Of a DNA stretch of 64,000 bases, positions 24,200-37,203 are shown one piece after another. A model generated the notes under the pieces. That model searched no databases, was not told where the DNA came from, and was given only the letters and a program-made list of their open reading frames with translations. This DNA is from Fragum whitleyi (lineage: Eukaryota; Mollusca; Bivalvia; Cardiida; Cardiidae): NCBI GenBank assembly GCA_948146395.1, contig OX411543.1:63872534-63936533 (forward strand), in the 5' to 3' direction. Position 1 is the stretch's first letter. Each line of letters begins with the position of its first letter. A program made the position numbers and the translations under genes.

Positions 24200-24610
24200 C
24201 AGTAAATGTTATCGTGAAATTGAGATTCATCTCATTCAAAGCCGTTCTTAATCGCTCACTCGGCGCTTCATTTCTTCGAAATACTCGCCCAAACCATTCA
24301 AAAGCGCTCCAAAGACAGATAAAATCAATCACAAAAAAAAGGAAAAAAATCGCGATTTCACTGACATAATTGAATCTGTAAGCGTCTGATTGATTCTTTA
24401 AACACAGGTAGCTATTTATAGAACCTGTATGCATATTTCATTTAAGGGAGGTAATAAATTTCGCTAATTTTGTTCATCCTGAACAAATTTTGCGATTAAG
24501 GATTACCTTCCTTTTATTTCACTCAAATCCCATTCCACACACTCATTCAATTTCGTTCAAAAATCATTCCAATATCATGTTTCTTGTCAATTTCATGATG
24601 ATGCTAACTG
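24200..24610 (+). mobile_element. Family 1 MITE
   Basis: TA precedes CAGTAAATGTTATCGTG; the end is CATGATGATGCTAACTG before TA. The central palindrome (GGGAGGTAATAAATTTCGC) starts near 24445. Confidence 0.85.
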
Positions 24611-25175
24611 TATGCATTGAGTATATTATGTATTTGAAAGTTGAACTTCATTTTCGCAATTCGTTGAAAATAATCTTGTTGCCCAAATTTTACCCTATCT
24701 CTTAACGTAACACTATGTCATTTATGACATATTTAAGATTCATACATTTTGGTTATATCTTTAGGAATAGTCATAATTTACAGTCCATTACTGCTTTCAA
24801 CGCCCGGTTTATACTGTGTAGGGTTTTTTCTCTTTTAAATGACGACTCATCACCTTTCGATCATTGAAAACTTAATCTTAATTTAGGTAACAGATGGGGA
24901 TGAGAAAATTTTTTCTCCTTAAGCTGAGTCCTCCAAAATTTCCAAGATATTCAAATACAAAATTCCCTAAATACGATTTAAGTTCGTCATAAGGAAGGAT
25001 TTTCGACATAGAGTTCGACGTTTACAAGACCTCTTAATGATGAGAAAGCTTTTTTTTCTCATTTACAATTCACAACAATGAATGAAAACAAGTAAATCAG
25101 TGCCTCGCAATTCAAAAGGTGATATTAATCTTAAGAATCTTCCAATGCCCCCCTTAGATGTTTGTTACTCAGAGC

Positions 25176-25235
25176 AATGCAAGAGTAGATAAGATACCGG
25201 ACTACTAATCCGTAGGCTCGTGCTTCGAATCGTAA
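25176..25235 (+). mobile_element. tRNA-like relic (SINE head)
   Basis: GTAGATAAGATACCGGACTA, an anticodon-like loop CTACTAA between CGGA and TCCG, and GCTTCGAATCG form a diverged tRNA outline (A box, anticodon arm, B box). The acceptor stem does not pair. It is too decayed for a functional tRNA. Confidence 0.4.
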
Positions 25236-25417
25236 ACGTTGCGGGATATTTTAGGGATATCCTCTGTCCCCAACCCATCAAATAGTGAAATGGTAGAAAC
25301 CCAGAAGTAACTTCACATCTAGATCTATAGATGCTTTACTCTGGATAGGTTAAACACCAAGGAGCTGTATTCGGTTACTAAGGGTGTATAAACCCGGATT
25401 TCCTTGTGTCCGTTTTT

Positions 25418-25443
25418 GGTGAACGAAAGTTTCGTTCACCAGT
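25418..25443. repeat. Short palindrome shared with the right window edge
   Basis: TGGTGAACGAAAGTTTCG with TTCACCA pairs on itself. Its reverse with the flank (TATAACACTGGTGAACGAAA) recurs at 63975-64000, where the window cuts it. Confidence 0.6.
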
Positions 25444-25452
25444 GTTATATAC

Positions 25453-28400
25453 CGTGTATGGAAAATCCTGTAGGATCTTAATAGGTTTTGAAAAAAGCAG
25501 TACCTCTTTAGATTCAATTTAGTATCTCTAGATAGTTCTCTCTACAAAATCACTGTTTGTATCGTGAAATGCATGATTCTAGCATTCCTTATCAAGTGAA
25601 GATAATGAAAATTACCCTTTAAAAACACAAAAATATCTTGGAATGTCTATACGAGCGAATTTTTGATCGGCGTAAGATTGTCAAGAGTTGAGAGCAAAAA
25701 CAAAGGTTGTGTCTGTACACTGTATAGACAGATGCTATGTTTTTTATTTAAACCTTCGCTATTGCAACTTGTAGTAATTTGCCGGAAATGTGTGTTTATT
25801 GAGGTCGTGAACTCTTGAACTTCTACACACCCCTGATTGGCCATTCCCCACCTGATGACCTACTACGATTTTACCTGCCTTCTTATGAATGAAGTCTTTG
25901 GTTATAAGTTACGAAAGGTCAAGTTTACAAACGAATGGAATGTTCCTGTCGTATTTCTCCTATTAAACGCGCCCGAGCGCGATGCAAAACGTCGTGGGGG
26001 CGCTATTATTTCAGACTCTTTTACTTAATTAAAAAAATACGTATTTTGGTACCTAAGAGAAGCAAACTTGTAACATGTTCGTAATTATCGATTGAAATAC
26101 GTACGTTACCCAATACGCTTTTCTGTTTATCTATTAAGGCTATAGATTTAAAAAATAAAATAAAACGTTAGCTAATGAATTGTAATTCTGTCATTTTAAG
26201 TCATCTATCAAAATACGGTCACCCTCGACCATTAATTGCAGCTTTCAAAAGCAAGTTATTGTGTTAGCAGAAGCCGAGATTATTATTATTGTTATTATTT
26301 GTACAAGGTAGGAAGTTCCAGACGATGCAATATTCAATGTTCCGCTACCGATGGACAAAGCGGTCTAATAAATCATTACCTATTCACGTATGAAATAAAT
26401 AATCCTGTATTTAATCCTAAAATTTCGTAATGCGTAAATGCACCCGGTACATGAAATGAAAGTGTTTCGTAGTGAAAACACAAAACGTCTGGAGCTAGCT
26501 GGGTCACCGCGTGTCGGCACCCTTTGAAGTCCCCAGATTCTTGCAAGCGGTGACGTCGCTTTTGAAATAAGTCACACACGAGATTTTACGGGGTTTTTCC
26601 TATTTTAACAGTTTGAATTGTGACTAGGATTTAATCATTTGACTCGGATATTTTGTATATTTGCAGAAGGTGAAATGATTTCAGAAATATTTTCGTAACA
26701 ACGAAAGGGGATTTTGTTCGCATGTGACTTATGAAGAATAACGAGAAATAGTTTTAATTTTGTGTTAAATTCCACGCGCTAGTTTTCTGATGTTGAACGA
26801 TCTTTTAATGACGCAACCAGCATTATCCTGATAGGAATGTAAGATAGTTAACCCACAATCTAATGAACATTACGTCGTGGAGTAGCAGCCTTTGAATTTA
26901 AATTCGAGACCGGATTTTTCACCACGGACCATGGATGGTTGGATGCTGTTGATGATATAGTCAAGGGCCTGGGAATCGTATTTATGGGGGAGCGCGTTTA
27001 TTAGAGAGGGCGCGTCTAAATTCTCATTGAAACATAAACACGCACCACTTGACCGTGACCAACCTTGATATGAAATAAAATTTAAACCATTACCAGACGA
27101 CTTATGTTCTCAACTACCAAATTTACACCTCTTGCTTAAATCCCGTTTTTATCTTAAAGCTTGTTGTTGCATACTTGTGTAATGTAAATATCTTCGGTTA
27201 CGGGTTTTTTTGTATCATATTACCCAAATCCAATTTCCTGTTTTTTTTGTGTGTGTTTTTTTTTATTTGTTTTGTTTGTTGTTTTTTTTTCGTTTCAAAC
27301 AAGGCCGGAAAACAGGGGATATAGCAATCTCGGTACGACTTACTGTTAATATATGAATGTCGTGAATAGATAAATAAATAAAAGAATCAAATGAACAAAT
27401 ATCCCAACACGATAGACCTAATTTCAAATTTTAACATCGAATGGATTTTTTTTTCAAAGTACTTGACATCGTTACTACAACTGTATAGTAGCGCTTCTAT
27501 CCCTCGGATGGCTCTAGAATTTCATCAATACAATCATTCATCTATGTTTTACCGGAAGTATGTAAAATATTACAGAAAACGAAACTTGGATTGTGAATCA
27601 ATCGCCTGTGGACTGGAGCATCTTTACCTTAATATGGAAATTGGTATTTCTCGCACCAGAACTATAATGAGCATACATCCGTACGTAGCTGCCATCTTCT
27701 ACCCTCTTAGGTTTACGATTATCTGCCGTTTGGTAGGAGCAATAGAATTTAAACAACGACTATATTTGGACAATTCATTAGCTGTACAAAATACCTTCCT
27801 ACATAGATTTCATCGAATTGTTTTGGTTTTTTTTTTTTTTTTTTTTTTTTTAAATTCATTTTTATGCAATGGTATCAGATGATTATTCTTTCACGAGACT
27901 GAATATTACCGAAAGAGACCAAAACCCTGTAATTACAATTACGAAACAGCGGTCTTTTAATTGGGAGGATGGGGGACATTCAGGTCGTACCAGAGCCATA
28001 GCGGATAACGCTTGAAAGTCAAAATGCAGAAAGACTGCTGTTTAATCTGCTAAAATATGGGTTCCGCATGTGGAAAATGAATTACCTTTCTGACTGCTAT
28101 TTTTTGAGTTAAGAAAAGAATCATTAGTCTAGACACTATAGTTTCCTGTTTTCTTTTCTCTAGGCTTAGCGCTCTCTGTCTATCGGTCTGTCTCTGTCTG
28201 TCACTCTCTCTACCTTTCTTTTCCTCTCTTTCTCTATCTTTGAATTTAGAATTTTGACGAGACACTTTCCCTTGATTATTTTTTATATTTATAATTTCTC
28301 TTTTCTCAACGAATTCAATATATCACTTTAGAATGCCAACAGATTCGTTCACCATCAGTACTTTCAGTGCTTTGATTTTATCACTCATGGTCCATACAAT

Positions 28401-29956
28401 AAATGCCTAGAGCCCAGAGGGATCTTATTACTAAATCAAAGGGCTAAAAGCGCCGAATGCCTTTTTTAAAGAAACAGGGTGACAAATGAAGGCATGCACT
28501 CCGATTGTTGAATCTTTATATCAAGGCTTTTTTAGGCGAGGGAAACCAATGGTTCCATTTACCTATAGGGATCGTCAGCCATATTCCGAAGTCACTTCAA
28601 AAGAAAATGTCCAACGGTATGCTCTCTAAATACCGCTCACTATATAGCGCTGAGTTCGCCAAAAACAACTAATTCCCAAATATCGATTACAACGCCCGAT
28701 GCCGCTTTGCAGACAAACGCAACTCGCGTTTTTATAATAATAGTTGAGTTGATTGGTGTGCTACTAGTCAGTCCATTTATCCATTCGATCATACCGTCTT
28801 ACAATCAAAGTAATGCTGTTTTTCTAGGGACACGACCTTGTCGGCTCTTTTTTTTTTACATTGAATTGAATTCCATAAAGACGTTGTATTTTACTATGGG
28901 AACACAAGAAATTGATAAGGTCAATTTCGCCCTTTCCCACAATGTGGTCCACCTTTTACTCATTACCAATTATTTTTAATTTCTACCCTAGATATATATC
29001 AAATGACATGCATATTGATTTATTGTCTGCAGCCTGTTCCAAAGCGGCCCATTCTAAAATTGTGTCGTCCGTTAAAGGGTTTGATGATTGGATAAGGTTT
29101 TTATTTATTTTTTCTAATAAAGATTAATTCATTTAAAGACAACAAATGTTAAGACAGGTTCAAATTGTTAAGGGTTACAGATTACATACATTATGTGGGC
29201 AAAATAGTAAAATTTATAGTAGAAAGGATAATAATAGGGAGAAAGGAGAAAGTGTTAGTTAGCAGCATTTTATTCTTTTCCCTATTACCAAGGTCATCCG
29301 TTAAGATCAGGTATAAAAGCTATGTATCTTTAACACAGCAATGATTTTGGCAGTGATAAGAAAGAAAATATCTGGTATATATGATAAGGACAAGGTGAAT
29401 AATCAAGGTTATATTCCAGAAAATTGACCTCATGTGTTGTTTCGTCTACTTAGTTATCTCGCCTTCAGTACTATCAGTACTTTGATTTTAGCACAGCGTA
29501 GTGATATGCAAGCACTGCGTTGAATACACAAAGCACTTCGTGTCGCACAAAAGTTGATCACGTATACTAGACCTATTCTTTGCGCGCCTGTGAGCACAAA
29601 AAAGCTACGTAGTACACACGGATACAGGGTTGTTTCCTATGCCCTGCAAAAACCAGGCCAAAAAGACACGCATAATGGTGGATATTAAGTCAAATTTATC
29701 TTGTTGATTTCTGTATGAACTGCGCTCTTTGGCACAATCATTTCAATGTAATTACGAGCTGCGGTCTATGCACAGTTGATTTTGTGATGGACTTTCAAAC
29801 ATGAGATCCCAGATTCGACCTCTAGAACAACGAAAATTTACTTAATACATTTGTCATCCATCAAGGCAATGGCGTAACTACCATTACGAACATCACGCAA
29901 GTTCGTAATAGAAATAAATCATTTTTCGAAAATAGTCGTTGATGAGTGTTCTTATT
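25453..29956. other. Long stretch with little recognisable content
   Basis: Contains poly(T) runs (27242-27295, 27825-27852), a CT-rich tract (28165-28240), a SINE scrap (27706-27745) and two copies of a CAGTACTTTGATTTTA-type motif (near 28356 and 29470; a third is near 13715). The open frame at 27391-27882 ends in the poly(T) run and looks non-coding. Confidence 0.5.
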
Positions 29957-29957
29957 A

Positions 29958-30394
29958 CAGTTAATTACATCGTGAAATTGACATTCAACTCAATCAAAAC
30001 CATTCTAAATCGCTCACTCAACGTTCCATTCATTCTTTTCAATCACTCACTCAAACCATTCAAAAACGAGCAAACCCATTGAAAAATAAAGAATCAACAA
30101 CGTCATTCAAAATAAATTTTGATAGAGAAAAATCGCGATTTCACTGACATGATTCAAATTGTCAACGTCTCATAGGTTTTTGAAGAAATACGAAGCTGTT
30201 TTTATAACTTTTATTGCATTTTTATTAAAGGGAGGTAATCAATATCGTTAATTTTGTTCATCCTGAACAAAATTAACGATGTAGGATTACCTCCCATTAA
30301 ATTCACTCAAAACTCGCTCCACATAATCATTCAATTTTATTCCTAAATCATTCCCAAATCATTCATCTTGTCAATTTCACGATGTTGTTAACTG
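29958..30394 (+). mobile_element. Family 1 MITE, reference-quality copy
   Basis: TTA/CAGTTAATTACATCGTG at the left and GATGTTGTTAACTG/TAA at the right give a clear TA duplication. The inner palindrome (about 30228-30294) is nearly perfect: GGGAGGTAATC...GATTACCTCCC. Good identity to most other copies suggests a recent insertion. Confidence 0.9.
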
Positions 30395-30395
30395 T

Positions 30396-32319
30396 AAAGC
30401 TGTAGTAACGATGTTTTGATAGTTCACCAATGCTCAAATCATAGAGAAGATTAGCGAACGGAGCACTTTCGTCTTTTGTCTCAGTCCACATATCGCCTTT
30501 ATCCTATATATTCTATGTTGGTCGCCTTCCGAGTGCGTATCAATTTCAAAATCCGAGTTACGCCTATACAATGGACTGAGAGTTGTTTACCTGAGTTTAA
30601 ATACCAGCTGAATGCTCGTGGATATTGTGTAAGAAACACAAGCAATATATGGCCAGGTGCTAAAGCCGCTGCGATGTGTCTGAAGTGCTTCATGAGTCGT
30701 GCGAAATACACAGAACATTGATTATATAGGTTCGTGGTCTTTGATTTTGTTCGGTTGGGTTTGGGGTAAGTTTTTGTCTCATTGCCATAGATTATGAACT
30801 GTTTGTCTATAACCATTTCATTTTAAATGGTATAGAGATCAAAGAAGGAAAAGACATTCAACCCCCATAACCAAAACAACATAGTAGGTACCGTCATAAT
30901 CCCATATTTGGTAAATATTGGATTAACTTTAAAATAATGTCTACAAAAAATGATTAAGTGCAGTTGTCAACATCTTGAAATTAACGCACTCCGGCTTATG
31001 TAGCAACCAATATCGCTCGTTTATGAGTAAAGTAATTCAATTTTATAAGTGCTATGTTTCAATTCCTTTTATTACGAAATAATTCAATCCTTTGTATTCG
31101 TTAATCCTAATAATTATGTTAATATTTTCTGCCTATGATGTGCGGTGACGGCAATAGCTGAATAATTGTTCAAGATCAATTCTTATCCTGCAATTCTTTA
31201 AATAGTACGATTCATCACGAATAGCGTTTTCCGGTTGCAAAGTCAGATTACTTTTTAAGGTAGCAATGGAAACACGGTATCATTTTTATGCCAAATGATT
31301 TTTTTCTTGTTCACATATGTTATAGATTAAAATTGTATAGTCAATATATCAAAATTTGAATGTCCTTTTTGTGCTAGAGTTATCTGCCCTTGAGTGGTAC
31401 AGGCTTTTTCTAAGTAAAACGTGTATATTCGTTTTAGGTCTGGTATAAACCCAGTACCAGCTGATAGCTATAAAACACACGTGTTGATATACCTTAAACA
31501 TGTACACAATGACTGTTACCAAGGAAATTTTTTTCTTTCATCAATTGCATATTTTGCATAATGTGCCATGAAAAGTTAAAAATGAACTAATATTTTATAA
31601 TTTTAAGGGCCGGGGTGACACCTAAACATATTCTTTAAGAAATTACCAAAATATTTTTTCTTATTTTCCGATATATCGGAATATATTGGTTTAAAAACCA
31701 TTTTTCCCTATATTTGGTAAAAATTTCAATATACCTTTCCATGCAAAAAAGAAAGTTTTTCGTCATTTTATGGTGACCCCTCCTAATTGAATGACACTTA
31801 TAACGTATTTCTATTGTTAAACTCAATGTTCCAGTCATTCAATTAATTTTACCACTATCATTTTATGTTATTTCCAGAAACATTTTCTCCTGAAAACCCG
31901 TCTTTTTAAACAACGCGCAAAACAGCCGCAAAATAAACGAAAACCCTCTTCCGGCTGATATAGTCGGGAGGCCGCTGTCCATTACCACCTTAAATGAAAC
32001 AAGAGAATGTTTCGTAGAATAATAATATTCATTTCAGAACTCGGGATTAATAAGCCTTCCTCGTACTCAAGTGACAATCTTCTCAAGTTTGAACTTGAGA
32101 TTAAAGCTTCACTTCCGTTGTAATACTATAATAAATGTATGGACATAGATTATAATATCATTAAGTTGATGTTAATAACTAATTTATGTTGTCGTTTATG
32201 CAACTACGTTTATTTGAAATCTTAGTTTGAAAATTCGCAATTGAGAATGAAATTTTATTTTGGTTTTCATAATCTCGGGCCTTGGTTATTTAAAGTTCTT
32301 ATTCTGCGTAATAAATGAA
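30396..32319. other. Stretch without recognised features
   Basis: AT-rich. There is a small palindrome TCTCAAGTTTGAACTTGAGA at 32083-32102, and no gene or repeat family was identified. Confidence 0.5.
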
Positions 32320-32671
32320 CTGGCAGGGCGGGGCTTAACCGTGACGTAATTTGGCGAGTTTACTTTTCAATAGTTTGGGTTCTTTCAAATTTTAGTCAAT
32401 AATCATCGTTAACGCGTGCAAATAACTGTATCCAAAAACCTAAGGGATTCACGTGCTTTGAGAGAGTGAACACATTTCATCGTTTGGTTACCCAAAGCCT
32501 CGTAACTTCAGCTTGATTAAGCTGAAGTTACGAGGATTTGGTTACCGATCTACGATTTTAGGTCTCGAGTTATTTATGTCGACTCTCTTTAGAATTAGGT
32601 TGTTTTAGATAAACGCTGATTTCCCTTAACCTTAAGTGCAACGACCCGTTACTTAGGCTCCGCCCTGCCAG
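32320..32671. mobile_element. TIR element with central palindrome
   Basis: The inverted ends are CTGGCAGGGCGGGGCTTAAC and (reversed) CTGGCAGGGCGGAGCCTAAG. A perfect 17-bp-arm palindrome lies at 32498-32535 (CCTCGTAACTTCAGCTT-GATT). Single copy in this window, no coding capacity. Confidence 0.72.
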
Positions 32672-33514
32672 GGCATTAATTATGGATAATAATTATAAAC
32701 GACATCGTATAAATATTGTCGTCATACACCGTGACCCTGTCTGTTAAATCTTTGAATTCATTTTTGTTGGCGTTGTTGTTGTTGTTGGTGTTGTTGTTGT
32801 TCTTTTGCTTTGTTTTGTTTTGAACCGATCTAGATCAGCAAAATAACCGCCAGGTTTTGTCTGTATTTAAATGAAGAAACGGGTTCAATATGTACCAACT
32901 AAGTTTTCCTTAATTGATGTCATTTCGAAATGAACGGCGTTGTCTCAAAGACCAATTCTGTTTACAATTAAATGTTGCCAACGCAGTAAATCCTAATACT
33001 TGTATTTGGGTTGTAATTTTGACGTTCGGGGTCGATAAAATTACGTCCAAGGCTACCATTGAACGTTAGGCCACGCATTTTTTATATTCTGTCGACGATA
33101 ATGGTCAAATATCGTTTCTACGAACGATGTGCCAAATTCCGAAGTGAATCCTGAACTCACATCTATTATACATATTGTAAGAAACTCATTCGTAAGCACG
33201 GAATGAATGCGAACTAACAGATAACGCATATCTCGTGAATGCAAAGACACATCTAAGACATGATCCACATGATATTTACCAAATGAATATAACTTTATCA
33301 TAGTAAACTGTAACTTACCCTGAAAAACCTAAAGATAAACGTTCTCACTAGAAATATCTGATCTGTTTCAAACATATTGCTTATTATGGGATATTAAAAC
33401 TAACCATGCTAAATGTTTTTCCCAAAATATAAGTAAATCATACAGGGTAGGCTAAGATCAGATTGCATTTTATGAGCAGCATTAATAAAGTTTGAACAGT
33501 AAGTGAGGGGTTTA

Positions 33515-33734
33515 CACTTTCCTGTTTTACAAAGTTTTGGACCTGTCCAAGTTCAAAGGTTTTGCAGACGAAAATTTAAAGTGGATTCAATTTGAAAAAT
33601 AACTATCCAGTAGGGTAGAAAATAGTGTGGAAAAAGAAGAAATTGCTTGTTAGAAGCAATTTCTTCTTTTTTACAATGTTTTCTCAATCATAATGGCACA
33701 GGCACGTAAAAAGCAGGGATTAGACAGCAAAGAG
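33515..33734. mobile_element. piggyBac-like MITE (TTAA), copy 1
   Basis: The ends are CACTTTCCTGTTTTACA and (reversed) CTCTTTGCTGTCTAATC, with TTAA on the right and a decayed TTTA on the left. The centre is a palindrome: AGAAGAAATTGCTTGT / AGAAGCAATTTCTTCT. It ends 22 bp before the donor side of the exon at 33756-33983. Confidence 0.75.
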
Positions 33735-33755
33735 TTAAAAAATCGTCGGTCATAC

Positions 33756-33983
33756 CTCGCATTCCATTTGACCAACTCTCTGTTGCTTTAAATTCAGTCG
33801 CCTCGTATTGTTGTTTCTTTGTTCTATCAATTTGTTTGTAATATCATACAAGTCCGGGCCGCGGCTTCTTTTCTCTTCGATCAAATATTTAATGGACGGC
33901 GTAGACCCAGAATAAATCATATAAACACACGCTATAAAAGTCCCAGCAGCAATCACACTCATAGTGGCGTTTCTAGACACCAT
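33756..33983 (-). CDS. First coding exon of a type II membrane protein
   Basis: The first ATG (33981-33983) follows an in-frame stop about 30 bp upstream. It opens 76 codons ending GAG/GTATGA in phase 0. The product starts MVSRNATMSV, has a hydrophobic segment at about residues 8-24 and then a polar, charged stem (IEEKRSRGPDLYDITNK). This is the layout of a signal-anchored Golgi or ER lumenal enzyme. It may be the N-terminus of the minus-strand methyltransferase whose last exon is at 14751-15247, but no chain of phase-consistent exons was found. A separate gene is possible. Confidence 0.55.
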
Positions 33984-34759
33984 ATTTATTATTTTATTAT
34001 TACAATTATTATTTTAATATAAATTAATATAGTTCAATTTGGTTTCCTTATATGAAGTGATCCCCTTTAAGTATCCTGTATCACTGATATTGCTCATGTA
34101 ATATAATATCCGACCACGATTATCCGAGATAAGTGCATTTGATATCCTTAACCTGGATGTGAAATAAAATGTCACTGGACAGTGTCATTTGGCGACCACA
34201 ACATTGTAAATACAGCTTATAATAATTGTATTTACAATAATTTTGTCGTCATCATAGGCAAACATAACTTAACATTTTGTTTAAATTTATTCACGTCTTT
34301 ATTCAAAATCTATTACTATCTTGATTTTTTAAAGATCGTAATATTTAAAAAGGTGACCTCCCGTATTCAATGGGCTTTGAGATGTTTTACTGTGTCATAG
34401 AAGTTTCGCCGTCTTTGAATCTTGCTTTAGCGCACGACTGCTACTACATGAATATGTTCTCACGGTTGTACATCAGGTCACCGAAAGTTTCTCTTTCTAA
34501 AGCAGTATCGCTCCATTCCTTAGACTGAATATACCAGTAATGATTGGGGAGTAGCGTAACGCTAGAAGTCTAGGGGTCCCAAAGTACCTAAAAAAATTGA
34601 TTCGGGATTGTGGCACTTTTTTTCTTAATTCCAAGATTGTGCCTTTTAGTGTGAGTGGCCTTCAACGAATCTCAAGAGAATTATCACTTTGTATGACAAT
34701 AGTGTTGAACCATCATCTCAAGGACTCAGTATTACATGTACTTTGTGTAAAGGAAGTTA

Positions 34760-35231
34760 CAGTAAACAACATCGTGAAATTGACAGGAAGAATAAGTTAA
34801 GAACGATTTTGGAATGAATGCGTTGAGCGAGTTTTGAGTTAATTTAAGGGTAGTTTATCTAATATCGCCAATTTCAGGACGAACAAAAAAGAGATTTTTA
34901 TTACCTTCCTTTAAACAAAATAGGTATACATGTTCTGTAAATGGCTTTCTATGTCTTCACGAACGCATCTTACGCTTAAAAAGTTAAATTACGTCAGGGA
35001 GCTCGTGGACTTTATCCTTTAATTTTATCTTTGAAAGAAGTTGTTGCTCTAACCATATTAGTGATTTTGGAGCGTGTTTGAATGGTTTGAGTGAGTATTC
35101 GAAATGAATGAATGAATGAATGAATGAATGAATGAATGAATGAATGAATGAATGAATGAATGAAGTGCTGACCGAGCGATTTAGAATGGTTTTGATCGGA
35201 ATGACAGTCAATTTCACGATGTTCTTAACTG
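34760..35231 (-). mobile_element. Family 1 MITE with GAAT microsatellite
   Basis: It starts TACAGTAAACAACATCGTG and ends CACGATGTTCTTAACTG before TA. The family's GAATGAATGG block has grown to about 15 GAAT units (35103-35163), which lengthens this copy. Confidence 0.85.
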
Positions 35232-35499
35232 TATAATGTGCGAAGGAAGTAAATACTGATATCAGTTTGCGCAGTATTCCGTAATAGGTTTGAGAGGCGT
35301 CAACGGAAGACTGGTGTAAGTGTACGTGTCATTGAACAGACGCTTTCTACAGTAGGCCTACGCTGTTGATCGATTTTAGCAATAAATTGATTTCTTGCCT
35401 AATCTTCGAGCATTGCTATGAGCCGGGCCTTGTTTTGTAACCACTCCACCACCGATACTAAAGTACACGTACCTTCAATTCTTTGAATGAGACATACTA

Positions 35500-35936
35500 C
35501 AGTTAACAACATCGTTTAATTGACAAGGTGAACTATATTGGAATGGAATTGGAATGAAATTTGATGAGAGTGTTTAATGAGTTTTGAGTGAAATTGTAGG
35601 GAGGTAAAGCAATATCGCTAATTTTGTTCAGAATGAACAAAATTAACGATATCTATTACCTCCCTTTTTACAATATACATACAATTTCTATAAATAACTT
35701 CCAATTACTTCAAGAACCTATCAGGCGCTTCCAATTTCAATAATCTCTATGAAATTTCGATTTTTTTTCTAGCTATATTTATTTTGAATGGAATCGTTGA
35801 TTCTATCTTTTTAGTAACTTTCTGGTTTTTTAGAATGGTTTGAGTGAGTGTTTGAAATGCATGATTGGAGCGCTGAGTGAAAGACCTGGAAGGGTTTTAA
35901 TCGCGATGTATGTTAATTTCACGATGTTTTACACTG
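35500..35936 (-). mobile_element. Family 1 MITE
   Basis: TA precedes CAGTTAACAACATCGTTTA; the end is CACGATGTTTTACACTG. The palindrome is at about 35598-35666. It lies only 268 bp from the previous copy, in the same orientation. Confidence 0.85.
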
Positions 35937-36171
35937 TTTAACGTGCAACGGATAAATCCTTGATATCGGAGGAAATTATACTTCTGCAACCGCCCATCAC
36001 CGTATTTAGGGGGCGCTTCTGCTTTTGAAATTTTGTCCTACTCTCCAAATACATCTCCTTTAATCTACCAAAATCTAGTGAAAACAGCTTTAATCAGGGG
36101 TAATAAACTATTTAGGTCGCTCAAAAACCATGCGTATTTGAGCCTGAGCGTGACATTTCCAACTTGTGTGA

Positions 36172-36600
36172 CAGTTAGTTACATCGTGAAATTGACGTTC
36201 ATCTGAATCAAAACCATTCTCAATCACTCTCAGCGCTCTAATCATTCATTCCAAACACTCACTCAAACCATTCAAAAACGCTCAAACCCATTGGAAAATA
36301 TATAATCAACAACGTAATTCGAAATAAATTTTGACGAACAAAATCGCGATTTCACTGACATAATCCAAACTGTTAGGGTTTCATAGGTTCTTGAAGAAAT
36401 AGGAAGTTATGTATGGAACTTGTATGTATTTTTTTATTAAAGGGGGGTAATCAATATCGTTAATTTTGTTCATCCTGAACAAAATTTGTGATATAGGATT
36501 ACCCCCCATTTAATTCACTCAAAACTCGCTCCACGTACTCATTCAATTTGAAATCATACCAAAACCATTCACGTTGTCAATTTCTCGATGTTGTTAACTG
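36172..36600 (+). mobile_element. Family 1 MITE
   Basis: CAGTTAGTTACATCGTG at the left and CTCGATGTTGTTAACTG before TA at the right. The central palindrome has a run of five or more G (GGGGGGTAATC...GATTACCCCCC). Confidence 0.87.
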
Positions 36601-36839
36601 TAATTGTTCCAAATCGTTTCGAAAGTTTTCAAGTGGAATAGTACCTTAGTTTGAATCGATTGATTCATTCTACGATTTTATTTGCTGGGAATAATTCTAG
36701 AGCGTCTGATTATTCCATGCAGAGCAACACTCAGAATAGTACGTTATGTTTATCTTTTTCTTTTTTTTAAGGTAAAAATATATTGATTATGGATGCAATA
36801 ACCGATTTCATATTAACCTCATACCGCTTTAAAATTCTG

Positions 36840-36920
36840 CAATCCTAATAAAATTCAATTTCATTCTGAAATCAATCCGAAATCATTCACCTTGGCTATT
36901 GATCGATGTTCTTAACATTA
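36840..36920 (+). mobile_element. Family 1 MITE, end fragment
   Basis: AATTTCATTCTGAAATCAATC, ATCATTCACCTTGGCTATTG and ATCGATGTTCTTAACATTA are a decayed right end with no partner. Confidence 0.5.
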
Positions 36921-37203
36921 ACGAGACGGTTAGTTATGTCTATAATACGCGTGTGTAAGTTTCTTACTCCATTAGTCATCTACTGACTGTAAATTCAGCC
37001 GTAAGGGATGCGTTGACAAGACGAAGGGTGGAAAACGGATTGGCTAAAGTAAATAGTGTCCTATCATATAGATATGGGCATCATAAAAGGTGGTGATAGT
37101 AGGACGCATATAAAATTCGTATTATAATTAGTATGAGAGGAAATGCTACGGATGTTGGTTAAAGAGTACTATGCCTGTCTTGTTCGTTTCCGAACGTCTA
37201 AAA

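Noticed and set aside
23806..24434. Open frames of 130 and 81 codons on the minus strand
   Set aside because: They lie across two Family 1 copies, whose sequence yields recurring 'VKLTFIS(V/I)KTI' frames throughout the window.
27391..27882. 163-codon plus-strand open frame
   Set aside because: It runs into a poly(T) tract, overlaps a SINE scrap and has the Tyr/Phe/Ile/Asn bias of AT-rich non-coding DNA. No domain seen.
33053..33301. 82-codon minus-strand open frame with possible splice sites
   Set aside because: A GTGAGT donor-like site and an upstream CAG exist, but the product has no recognisable feature and the phase to neighbouring exons is not defined.
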